From a virus: 63,266 bases of DNA. The notes beneath the pieces are model-generated. The model ran no database searches. It was not told the origin of the DNA and worked only from the letters and a program-made list of their open reading frames with translations. Below are positions 42,521-50,157 of this stretch, piece by piece (the stretch's first letter is position 1; each line of letters starts with the position of its first letter). The position numbers and the translations under genes were made by a program. The stretch lies in IMG/VR virus record IMGVR_UViG_3300045970_000244, positions 1 through 63,266 of that record; one strand, written 5' to 3'.

Positions 42521-43601
42521 ATTCGTTGATCCTCGTAGGGAAGGCACCAAGCCTCGGAGCAAGCAGGGCACGCATGTTCTCGGCGCGGGGTTTGGACCCG
42601 ACGATCCAGAACACGCTTTTGTGGTTGAGGAGGGCCGGAAGTTTTTCGCAGACGTAGGTCATCATTTTGCCTTCATACGTCGGGTGAAACTCGATCCCCT
42701 TGTAGGAAAACGGCACCTCGGTCTGGTAGTCGACGTACCCAGTGGTGTGCAGGTCATGGTGGATCAGCTCGTAAAGGGGCTCGTCCACGGTGGCTTCATA
42801 CTCAGATTGCACGTCAGGGTGTGAAATATAGTCGCGCTTGAACAGCCGGGTCGGGAGGCCCGCCACCCGCGAGATGATCTCAAGGCGCTCCTCGATCAAC
42901 TGGAGCTTGGGCGGCCCGATGCCGATCAGGTACACGCGTTTCAGGTTCTTCGGCCGAAAGCGCGCGAGCCCGTAAAGAATGCTCACCGTCGAATTGCATG
43001 AGCCAGACGGGATGACCAGAGTTTCCATGTCGTCAGGCAGGTTACGAACCTGTTCAGAACCAATGAAGTGAAACCGCTCGATCCGCCCGCCCGGGTGGCT
43101 ATGGTGGTCAAGTGTGATGCCGTACTCAAGGTAAAAGTATTGTGAGAGCTCGGGGTCGGTTTCCTTGAGGTCGCGCACCTTCTTTTGCAGAACGGGGTTG
43201 TAGGCGATGTTCGGGTTGATGGCAAACCGGGCTCCGAACCACGTGGCCATGGCGACGTTCTCGTGCCGGATGGCGGCGTCGGTGTTCGTGGCGCCGATGA
43301 CGTGCAAGCTCTTGAGCCCATAGTGTGCCGCGATTGCCGAGCCCATCGGGAGCTGCGGTGACTTCACGGAGGTGCCGGAGATCATTCCCACGGCGCCGGG
43401 CTCCTTCAGGTACTCGGTCACGAGCCAGATACACTGCCGTAACTTGCTGCCGTTGATGCCGCCGTAGCCCAGAGGAGCGAATTTGTCCTCCCGCTTGAAT
43501 CGGAGGTTGCCAACCCCTTCAACCGGAGTGAGGTCGAAAATACGCTCCTCCCAGCGGGATTCTGAGCGATCAAGACTGAGTGTCTGGAAGATTGTTTCCA
43601 C
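42504..43601 (-). CDS. Fold-type-II PLP-dependent enzyme, ACC deaminase/D-cysteine desulfhydrase-like (365 aa)
   Basis: The block FKREDKFAPLGYGGINGSKLRQ places the likely Schiff-base lysine in NGSK, as in the GNKxRKL motif of this family. ISGTSVKSPQL and the phosphate-binding loop PSGSCNSTVS follow in the expected order. I prefer a GTG start at 43601 with GGGAG upstream; a TTG at 43649 is open too. In a modification pathway it would act on the amino acid attached to the base. It overlaps the TET gene. Confidence 0.82.
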   Translation of the reverse strand: METIFQTLSLDRSESRWEERIFDLTPVEGVGNLRFKREDKFAPLGYGGINGSKLRQCIWLVTEYLKEPGAVGMISGTSVKSPQLPMGSAIAAHYGLKSLHVIGATNTDAAIRHENVAMATWFGARFAINPNIAYNPVLQKKVRDLKETDPELSQYFYLEYGITLDHHSHPGGRIERFHFIGSEQVRNLPDDMETLVIPSGSCNSTVSILYGLARFRPKNLKRVYLIGIGPPKLQLIEERLEIISRVAGLPTRLFKRDYISHPDVQSEYEATVDEPLYELIHHDLHTTGYVDYQTEVPFSYKGIEFHPTYEGKMMTYVCEKLPALLNHKSVFWIVGSKPRAENMRALLAPRLGAFPTRINEYVQPK

Positions 43602-44475
43602 ACTTCTCCCAAAGAGGATCGCCGGTTTTGCGGCGCTTGGCTTGCTCAAGCTCCTCTTGCGCAGATTTGCAGCGAATCATGGCCTCGCGATAGTAGTAAA
43701 CGATAGTACAGCGTTGGGCGTCGGGCGTGAGCGGTACGATCTGCGTGTTGCCGTGCCACTCGTGAGGGTCGAACAACAGGAGGTCATAAGTGTCGAGCTT
43801 GACGGCAATTCGCCAGTTGGGCAGCACGAGGTCACCGCCCTTGTAAGCGCCCTGCCTGATGGCCGAGATGCAACTGAACCCTTGGGCGAGGTCACCGGCG
43901 TCTTTGTGGCAAGCCGTTCTGAAGTTCTTGTTCACCGTCATGGTGGTGAAGGCCGTGTCAGGAATCAAGAAGTCAGGGGCCGTCCGCCGTGCGTAGTCCT
44001 TCTGGTACTCGTACCGGTCGGGAACGTGCTCGGCAAAGAGGCGGTCTACCTGTTTGACCATCGGCATCAGGGCGTTGAACTTCTCCGGGTGCTGAAGGTT
44101 CCAAGCACAGGCCCGGCAGTAAGGCATCCTGACGGTGCGCTCAAAATAACCGATGATTCCAGAGTACACGCCCCAACCCTTCGGCACGCGCTGGGTCTGC
44201 GACCGGGTGCCGTCTTTGCGCATCCGGCCCTCGCTCTCAATGCCGGCGGCCGTGCCACGGTTGTCGGAGTTCTCGTAGTACCCGTGAAGCACAGACCATG
44301 CGTTCTGAACCAGCAGCGGTGAGAGGGCTTGTTTCAGGAGTACGGCCAGAGGCGAACCATCGGGGCGCTCGACGCGCGTGGTTTCAGTGAGCAGGACGTC
44401 GTAGTCCCGCTCGTCCACGAACCTCATTCCCCAATCTTCGCTATTGGGCTTTGACGGTAGCCTTATGAGCTTCAC
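43570..44475 (-). CDS. TET/JBP-family 2-oxoglutarate/Fe(II) DNA dioxygenase (301 aa)
   Basis: The core is diagnostic: VNKNFRTACHKDAGD with H190-x-D192, then GAYKGGDLVLP, DLLLFDPHEWHGN with H241 as third iron ligand, and RCTIVYYYRE with R255 as likely 2-oxoglutarate ligand. The length is normal for phage TET/JBP proteins. The first half has ENSDNRGTAAG. It should oxidise the methyl of thymine or 5-methylcytosine in DNA. The GTG start overlaps the ParB2 gene by 35 bases. Confidence 0.9.
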   Translation of the reverse strand: MKLIRLPSKPNSEDWGMRFVDERDYDVLLTETTRVERPDGSPLAVLLKQALSPLLVQNAWSVLHGYYENSDNRGTAAGIESEGRMRKDGTRSQTQRVPKGWGVYSGIIGYFERTVRMPYCRACAWNLQHPEKFNALMPMVKQVDRLFAEHVPDRYEYQKDYARRTAPDFLIPDTAFTTMTVNKNFRTACHKDAGDLAQGFSCISAIRQGAYKGGDLVLPNWRIAVKLDTYDLLLFDPHEWHGNTQIVPLTPDAQRCTIVYYYREAMIRCKSAQEELEQAKRRKTGDPLWEKCGNNLPDTQS

Positions 44476-45190
44476 GCACTATCCCCAACAGAGTGTCCGA
44501 TATATTGTCCGTGCCGCGCACGGTTTGCAACGCTTCGACCATTGAAACGAAGTCCACGTAATCGTCCATCGTGAAAAACAACTGAAGCTGTTTAACCTGC
44601 GTGGAGCCAGAGGCCATAGTTTTTTCTGGCATCATTCCGGTGTTCGGCGAACCGATGTCAGCCGGGGCCGGGATTGATCCGTCTGTCGGCGAAACAAACG
44701 TCGCGGCCAACTGCGAGAAGTCAACCTCCGGGAAGTGAAAGTTGGAAACCATGTCCTCGTAAGGGATGTCGTTCTCGCGCATAAACTGCGCCAACGAATC
44801 CTTGGTCAGTTTGCCGTACTGAGAGGCCGCCGCAAGCACCTTGCGCTTGGCTTCGGCATAGCTTTCGGCTTCGACCACAGCGACCGGGATTTCGGGAATC
44901 GTCCAGCCCTCGATGGCCTTCATCTGGTTCAGGGTGAACACGCGCTGGTGGCCGTCGATGATGAAAAACTTTCCTTTGTCCTTCCAGACGTGGACAACGA
45001 ACGAGAAACCGAAATCGCCGAGCGTCTTACGCAGGGCCTCGTACTCGGTGCGTTCAAGGTGTTTGAGTGAGCCCTGAAACGGCTCTAATTTTTCGAGCGG
45101 GAGGGTCTGGCTGCCCTTCACGGTGATCTCAAGGGTTTTGCCCGCGATTTTACGCCGGGGCGCGCGTTCTTTGGTCGTTTCTGTTGTCAT
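44441..45190 (-). CDS. ParB/Srx-domain protein 2 (249 aa)
   Basis: The sequence LPLEKLEPFQGSLKHLERTE, FVVHVWKDKGKFFIIDGHQR and AVVEAESYAEAKRKVL is a ParB/Srx-like domain with a DGHQR motif. It is the first gene of the leftward modification operon (GAGGAAATCAAC before the ATG). Its sequence is clearly different from ParB 1. The C-terminal LQLFFTMDDYVDFVSMVEAL suggests a strand-helix tail. May target or license the enzymes; unproven. Confidence 0.85.
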   Translation of the reverse strand: MTTETTKERAPRRKIAGKTLEITVKGSQTLPLEKLEPFQGSLKHLERTEYEALRKTLGDFGFSFVVHVWKDKGKFFIIDGHQRVFTLNQMKAIEGWTIPEIPVAVVEAESYAEAKRKVLAAASQYGKLTKDSLAQFMRENDIPYEDMVSNFHFPEVDFSQLAATFVSPTDGSIPAPADIGSPNTGMMPEKTMASGSTQVKQLQLFFTMDDYVDFVSMVEALQTVRGTDNISDTLLGIVREAHKATVKAQ

Positions 45191-45191
45191 G

Positions 45192-45220
45192 TTGATTTCC
45201 TCTCATCGCGATCATAATGG
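45192..45220 (+). promoter_or_regulatory. Candidate rightward promoter of the accessory early operon
   Basis: TTGATT, then 17 bases, then TAATGG gives a reasonable sigma-70-like promoter. Downstream are T-tracts and two copies of TTTTTTAAAGG (45245 and 45270). A three-codon reading frame (ATG AAC CCA TGA at 45292) overlaps the start codon of the first gene as ATGA. Confidence 0.45.
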
Positions 45221-45299
45221 GTTCCGAATGGATAGAGCAAGGGGTTTTTTAAAGGTTTTTTTCCTTGGTTTTTTTAAAGGGCGGGCCTAAAATGAACCC

Positions 45300-45491
45300 A
45301 TGACCACCAACCAAATCTCAGACATGAAAACGCAGATAGCCAAGGCGACCCGGGCGCAACTTTTGAAGGCCCGCAGCATGAACGAGATGGTCTGCCTCGA
45401 TGCTGAACAGCATGCCGATGTACGGGCGGACGCCCTGATCTGGATTTCCAACATTGACACCGCGCTAAAGACACGGAAGGAGGGAATATGA
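45300..45491 (+). CDS. Small helical protein (63 aa)
   Basis: First gene of the rightward accessory operon. Helical (TTNQISDMKTQIAKATRAQLL and DVRADALIWISNIDTALK). Its ATG overlaps the stop of a three-codon leader frame. No family recognised. It is followed by a coupled gene (ATGA). Confidence 0.6.
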   Translation: MTTNQISDMKTQIAKATRAQLLKARSMNEMVCLDAEQHADVRADALIWISNIDTALKTRKEGI

Positions 45492-45802
45492 AAACGAAAA
45501 CTGATAAGCGCCAGCAGTTTCTGGACTGGGTGAATCGCACATTCAGGCCCGAGAGCGCGAAGCACCCGGTCGCTTTTAAGACCGCTGACGGCCGGTACGT
45601 CGTCACGTCGGAGTGTTCCGCCATTTACCCGAAGGATGAGCAGGACGAAGTGGTTTCGATCTCGCTCCCGGTGGTCGACTATTATGGTGAGTACCGAGGC
45701 GGCTACGCTTGGATTCATCCCAAAATTATTCGGAAGGCCCAAGAGATGCGGCTCCACATTGAGTGGGAGAACGCCGCCTGCATTAACATCTACGAGGAGT
45801 AA
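45488..45802 (+). CDS. Hypothetical protein (104 aa)
   Basis: Mixed alpha/beta (QQFLDWVNRTFRPE, ADGRYVVTSECSAIYPKDE, YYGEYRGGYAWIHPKII). Good coding sequence with an ATGA-coupled start. No recognised family. Confidence 0.65.
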   Translation: MKTKTDKRQQFLDWVNRTFRPESAKHPVAFKTADGRYVVTSECSAIYPKDEQDEVVSISLPVVDYYGEYRGGYAWIHPKIIRKAQEMRLHIEWENAACINIYEE

Positions 45803-45806
45803 AACC

Positions 45807-46523
45807 ATGAGAACCACTATGTTGACCGTTTTTCTGATGTTCCTCAGTGCCCCGGCCATCGCCGGGATGTACCACGAGGCCGACGTCATGGAGGCTCTGA
45901 CCAAGGGCCGGATGTGCGACAGCAGTGTGGTCGGGGACCGCCTCATCAACTTCGACGAGGACGTAACCGAGGACATGCTGTTTGAGGCCGTCACCCGCGA
46001 GTGCAGCAAAGAGCTGATCGAGAAGTTCATGCTCAGGATGAACCGGGGTCAGTTCCTCAAGGTGCAGAAGATGTTCGCGGACGCCATCAAGGTGCCGGAC
46101 TTCCGGTGGAACGATGACCGTGGCAACCACTTTGCGTACGCGGCGGGCGTGTTGTTTGCACAGGCCGAACTCGGGTGCACGAAAAAACAGGTGACAGAAT
46201 ACTGCCCGTTCCGCGACAACCTCCAGAAGACCTTCGACGAGCTTGAGGCCAAGGGTAAGGCAGAGGCCGCAGCCCGCCCCAAGAACAAGATTCCCGACGA
46301 CTGGTGCCAGATGCTCAATCAGCGCGACCGGGCCCAGCGGGAGATCGCCAAGCAAAAGGAGATCGCCAAGATCAGCGGTGCCTTCGACAAGTCTGAGGCC
46401 TACCGCTGGGGTCAGGAGCTTTACAACGTGAATCAAGAGCTTGCCCCACGCGAAGCCATCTACAAGAAGAATACCGGCGGCAAGAAACTGAACCTTGACC
46501 TCTGTCCCGCAACGATTCGCTAA
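45807..46523 (+). CDS. Secreted (periplasmic) protein with signal peptide (238 aa)
   Basis: The ATG at 45807 follows GAGGAG and begins MRTTMLTVFLMFLSAPAIAG, a clear Sec signal peptide with an A-x-A cleavage site. The mature part is helical and carries several Cys (CDSS, CSKE, CTKK, YCPF, WCQM) that could form disulfides. It is unusual among small early cytoplasmic genes. It may alter the cell envelope, for example block superinfection; inference only. Confidence 0.75.
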   Translation: MRTTMLTVFLMFLSAPAIAGMYHEADVMEALTKGRMCDSSVVGDRLINFDEDVTEDMLFEAVTRECSKELIEKFMLRMNRGQFLKVQKMFADAIKVPDFRWNDDRGNHFAYAAGVLFAQAELGCTKKQVTEYCPFRDNLQKTFDELEAKGKAEAAARPKNKIPDDWCQMLNQRDRAQREIAKQKEIAKISGAFDKSEAYRWGQELYNVNQELAPREAIYKKNTGGKKLNLDLCPATIR

Positions 46524-46554
46524 CCAAACCCGATAACCCATAAGGAGTACACGT

Positions 46555-46986
46555 ATGGAAAAATCGAAACTCGGAAACAAGAAGCCCCAAGTCAAACCGC
46601 CCGTCTTCGGTGATCGCGACAGGAAGGTCACCATGCGCAACGCCGTTGCCGACGCCATCAACAAGCTCGTCGGGCAGCTCAAGCAGAAGGAGATTGAGAT
46701 CGCGCCGATGAAGCGCCGCCTCGCCTTCCTGCGCACGGAGCTGGCACGCCTCAACCGGGCCCCGGGAAGCAACAAGCCCGGCCCCGCGCCCAAAAAACCC
46801 GGCCCGAAACCCACGACGAAGAAGGTCGCCAAGAAGGCCGGCCCCAAGAAGGGCACCAAGCCCAGCCCGAAAGCGATGGCCGCGCTGAAGCTGTACTGGG
46901 AGAAAAAACGGGCCGAGAAAGCCGCAAAGGCCGTTGCGACACCGCCCGCTGCACCAGAAGCAAACAACGGAAACAAAGCAGCTTGA
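46555..46986 (+). CDS. Histone H1-like basic protein (143 aa)
   Basis: The N-terminal half is a helical coiled segment (AVADAINKLVGQLKQKEIEI and RLAFLRTELARLN). The C-terminal half is a Lys/Pro/Ala repeat (KPGPAPKKPGPKP, KKVAKKAGPKKG) like eukaryotic histone H1 or bacterial H1-like tails. Likely binds DNA. A strong hairpin follows its stop. Confidence 0.7.
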   Translation: MEKSKLGNKKPQVKPPVFGDRDRKVTMRNAVADAINKLVGQLKQKEIEIAPMKRRLAFLRTELARLNRAPGSNKPGPAPKKPGPKPTTKKVAKKAGPKKGTKPSPKAMAALKLYWEKKRAEKAAKAVATPPAAPEANNGNKAA

Positions 46987-46996
46987 TTTTTGCTGG

Positions 46997-47036
46997 TCAC
47001 GGTGGCTGGACGAACACGGTCACCGTGATTTCCTTT
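46997..47036 (+). terminator. Intrinsic terminator after the H1-like gene
   Basis: A perfect eight-base stem TCACGGTG (46997) with CACCGTGA (47021) is followed by TTTCCTTTTG. It lies just after the stop at 46986 and before the next transcription unit. The inner CACGGTcACCGTG is itself palindromic. Confidence 0.65.
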
Positions 47037-47214
47037 TGAACCACTCGGAACAAAAGGCCCTTTATTTTTCCAAAGATTTTCCTTTTATTTTGCTAAAGAA
47101 TGAGCTAAAACTAAGGGCACAAGTGCAACTTCTGCACGAGAACGGTTGGCGAAGCTCCGGCCCATGACTGTCGCTAAAACCGGTAACGCAAATGGGCCAA
47201 CAGGAGCAATCCAC

Positions 47215-48303
47215 ATGAAGCAAGGTAAGAGCTTGATTGAGCTCGCACAAGCCCTCGAAGACATCAAAACCAACGCCAAGGACTTCTTGGTGCCCACCGC
47301 CCGCCTTAAAATGACCGAAGACAACCAGATCGAGTTCGCCAACGGCAAGACCAGCACGCTGTCGCCGAATGCGTACTCGCACGGGCAGATCGCCACGTAC
47401 AGCGGCGTGCCCAAGGCGTACTACGACAAGCTGATGAGCGAGAACCCGAAGCTGCTCACCAAGAACGTGAACCACGGGTTCGAGAAACAGGCCTCGACCA
47501 TCGGCAAGAACGGCAAGCCCGAAACCCGGCTGATTCGCGCCTATGGCGACAATGTTCGCGCGTTGTTGTCGTCGTCGTATCGCCGGCTGGACAGTTACGA
47601 CTGCTGCCAAGCGGTGCTCCCGGTGTTGCACGATGGCAAGTTCGAGGTCGTCAGCTCGGACATCACCGAAACACGGATGTACCTCAAGGCACTGACGCCA
47701 AAACTCACCGCTGAGATCAAGAAGGGCGACATGGTTCAGTACGGGCTCGTCATCAGCAACTCAGACGTCGGGGCAGGTTCGCTTCGCGTGGAGCCGCTGA
47801 TTTACCGACTGATCTGCACCAACGGCATGATCTCCAACACGGCGATCAAGAAGTTCCACGTTGGGCGCAACATGGCGGCCGGCGATGATGTGCTTGAACT
47901 CCTCAGCGACAAGACGATGGCCCTCACGGACAAAGCGTTCTGGGCGCAGATTCAGGACATCGTGCTCGCCTCAATGAAGCCCGAATTGTTCGAGTTCGAG
48001 GTGAACCGGCTCCGCGAGGCCGCCGATCAGCGCATCAAGAATGCCGACATCCCTGAAGTGGTCGAGCTGACCATGAAGGCCGTGAACGTGGACGGCGAAG
48101 GCACGAAAAACAACATCATCCAGTACCTTGCGAATGGTGCGGACGGTGCGGGCCTGACCAAGTGGGGTCTGGTAAACGGCATAACCTATGCCGCCCAAGA
48201 CGAGAAGATTGGCTACGACAAGAGCATCGAGCTGGAACGGGCCGCCTCCAAGATTTTGGAGTTGAACCCGAACCAGTGGCGCCGCATCGCTGAAGTGGCA
48301 TAA
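47215..48303 (+). CDS. DUF932 / TIGR03299-like protein (362 aa)
   Basis: Segments such as SPNAYSHGQIATYSGVPKAYYDKL, RALLSSSYRRLDSYDCCQAVLP, GLVISNSDVGAGSLRVEPLIYRLICTNGM (split) and KFHVGRN match DUF932 phage/plasmid proteins of unknown role. I choose the ATG at 47215 with AGGAG upstream; 47164 is possible. A promoter region with CCTTTATTTTTC precedes it. Confidence 0.8.
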   Translation: MKQGKSLIELAQALEDIKTNAKDFLVPTARLKMTEDNQIEFANGKTSTLSPNAYSHGQIATYSGVPKAYYDKLMSENPKLLTKNVNHGFEKQASTIGKNGKPETRLIRAYGDNVRALLSSSYRRLDSYDCCQAVLPVLHDGKFEVVSSDITETRMYLKALTPKLTAEIKKGDMVQYGLVISNSDVGAGSLRVEPLIYRLICTNGMISNTAIKKFHVGRNMAAGDDVLELLSDKTMALTDKAFWAQIQDIVLASMKPELFEFEVNRLREAADQRIKNADIPEVVELTMKAVNVDGEGTKNNIIQYLANGADGAGLTKWGLVNGITYAAQDEKIGYDKSIELERAASKILELNPNQWRRIAEVA

Positions 48304-48363
48304 GTGAAACTCAGGGGCCTCGGGCGCAAAGCCCGGGGCCTCACCCTTTCTACGGAGGTCAGT

Positions 48364-48672
48364 ATGACTCTGAAAAAACCAAGGTACACACCTTCCCCGT
48401 GGCGCGTTAACTGCATTGACGGAAGATGGCCGGGAGGCGAACCGCTTGTCCGATATGAGATCGTGGACGCTGTTCAATCTGAGTGGCACTGGAATGAGCG
48501 ACTCATCACGGCTGCACCACTTATGCACAAAGCACTCGATAGCTCGAAGCGAACTCTTGAGACAGTCCTCCCGGTGCTTCAGTTCACCAGTTCTGGCGCG
48601 TACGCAACGATCAAGGAACTTATTGAGGCCATCGAAGCAGCCTTGAAAGAGGCAGAAGGGCGGACAAAATGA
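48364..48672 (+). CDS. Hypothetical protein (102 aa)
   Basis: GGAGGT precedes the ATG. The RYTPSPWRVN start followed by WNERLITAAPLMHKAL and ATIKELIEAIEAAL is a common layout of small phage proteins of unknown function (PSPW...APxM). The same layout recurs in the gene at 50474-50752. Confidence 0.7.
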   Translation: MTLKKPRYTPSPWRVNCIDGRWPGGEPLVRYEIVDAVQSEWHWNERLITAAPLMHKALDSSKRTLETVLPVLQFTSSGAYATIKELIEAIEAALKEAEGRTK

Positions 48673-48866
48673 ATCCGAGCGAGGTCAAGGTTCTTTGCCC
48701 GAAGTGCTCACGCTTAGTTCCGATGCGCGGATATAACCCAGAGAAGCACCTCTGCTCCGTCTGCCTGCTGCCCGAGGCCCCGCCAGAGGTCTACTCCGAG
48801 CTGGACAAGATTGTACGGGAGGAACTCAGCCGGAGTCTCTTAAAGCCAAAGCGGAGGCGAAAATGA
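48669..48866 (+). CDS. Zinc-ribbon protein (65 aa)
   Basis: Two Cys pairs (CPKC...CSVC) with a turn GYNPEKHL between them give a small zinc ribbon, followed by a basic C-terminal tail (KPKRRRK). Start coupled by ATGA. Confidence 0.7.
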   Translation: MNPSEVKVLCPKCSRLVPMRGYNPEKHLCSVCLLPEAPPEVYSELDKIVREELSRSLLKPKRRRK

Positions 48867-49252
48867 GTTACATCGATATCCAAAAGATGTTGGTCCGCGT
48901 TCATCGAGTGGTTTTGGTTCCCGAGGGATGCAATTGGCGACGAATGCACGCGCACCCGGACGGGACTCGGAGGGTCTGTAAGTGGCACTACCGGGAGAGT
49001 TACAAGGCCCTGTTCGACCTCCTTCATGAGATCGGCCACCTTGAGACGATGACCAAAAGCATGGGCCGCACGATCAGCGAGATCAAGGCAACGGAGTGGG
49101 CCGTAGACCGACTTCGCTCTCTCGGGATTACAGTGAAGCGGCGGTACGTTCATGACTACAAGAAGTACATCACGATGACTCACGACCGCGCCAAGCGCCG
49201 GGGTCTGAAGGCAAAGATCTCCAGCACACTGATTTTGAGGGAGGAAAAATGA
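48863..49252 (+). CDS. Hypothetical basic protein (129 aa)
   Basis: Helical and basic (YKALFDLLHEIGHLETMTKSM; WAVDRLRSLGITVKRRYVHDYKKYI, split). A HEIGH motif occurs but no other metalloprotease features support an enzyme. Coupled by ATGA on both sides. Confidence 0.6.
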   Translation: MSYIDIQKMLVRVHRVVLVPEGCNWRRMHAHPDGTRRVCKWHYRESYKALFDLLHEIGHLETMTKSMGRTISEIKATEWAVDRLRSLGITVKRRYVHDYKKYITMTHDRAKRRGLKAKISSTLILREEK

Positions 49253-50157
49253 AACGCCTACACTTCGAGCAGGTTCTGGAGCAATTCCCAAAGTTCGGAA
49301 GATTCGAGATGAACCTGAAAGCCAAGGAGAGCGCCAAGTACCCGCTTTCGGTGTTGGCGAGCATTCAGGAGAGGGTGGAGCAGAATTACCCGGACGGGAT
49401 TCCGAGCGGTGACTTCGGAACGGTGATGACGCCACGGTTTTCGTCTTACTGGATTTACTTCCAGATCACCGGGCGACCCATCTACAAGATGGCCCGGGAG
49501 TTCTCGCACGAACTTTCCAAGGTGAAGCTCGACGTCGCCACGGGGAACATCCCTTACGGGCTGCCAATGTTTTGCGTTGAATTCCCAGAGGACATGCGCT
49601 TCGACTTGGGCGATGAGAAGTTTGCCCATTGCGTTTACATCTTCACCACGGAGGAGCGAGGAACCACCGACGATGGGACGTTGGCCAAGCGGTACATCCA
49701 ATTTACCATCCCGCTGTACGACAAGGACGGCAACCTGACCCTTGAGATACAGGAGTTCGGTGTTCCGGTGACTGATCTCGCTCAGACGTTTGAGCAGGCC
49801 GCCGAGAGGGCTCACGGACACAGCACCATCAACCACATGAATCGCGACTTCGTAAACTTCTGCCTGAATTGCTTGCTTTATATCTGCTCTGGCGACCCAG
49901 ACCTGCGCGACAATCGCGCGCAAAAACCGCCGCAGACTCGCAAAGCCAAGCAGCTCCGCAAGTGGCACCGCGAGCACAACACCCTCGACGTCATGCTGGT
50001 GGGCTACAACTTCAAGAAACCCATAACCTACAACGTCGGCTCGACAACGGTTTCGGGTCACTTCCGATGGCAGCCCTACGGCACTGGGCGGCAGCAAGTG
50101 AAGCTGATCTGGATTGACGCCCACGAACGACACTTCAAACAGGAGCAGAGCGCATGA
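49249..50157 (+). CDS. AcrVA2-like protein (302 aa)
   Basis: The C-terminal region (FCLNCLLYICSGDPDLRD, GHFRWQPYGTGRQQVKLIWI) matches the conserved end of the AcrVA2-like family, whose founding member inhibits Cas12a by acting on its nascent chain. The middle (YGLPMFCVEFPEDM, FAHCVYIFTTEE) also fits. Family members are widespread in phages and few have been tested, so an anti-CRISPR role here is only possible. Confidence 0.65.
   Translation: MKRLHFEQVLEQFPKFGRFEMNLKAKESAKYPLSVLASIQERVEQNYPDGIPSGDFGTVMTPRFSSYWIYFQITGRPIYKMAREFSHELSKVKLDVATGNIPYGLPMFCVEFPEDMRFDLGDEKFAHCVYIFTTEERGTTDDGTLAKRYIQFTIPLYDKDGNLTLEIQEFGVPVTDLAQTFEQAAERAHGHSTINHMNRDFVNFCLNCLLYICSGDPDLRDNRAQKPPQTRKAKQLRKWHREHNTLDVMLVGYNFKKPITYNVGSTTVSGHFRWQPYGTGRQQVKLIWIDAHERHFKQEQSA

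Noticed and set aside
45783-47000. 405-codon open frame on the minus strand over the secreted and H1-like genes
   Set aside because: The plus strand has a signal peptide, ribosome sites and a terminator; the minus frame gives Leu/Gly/Ala-rich sequence without a start context.
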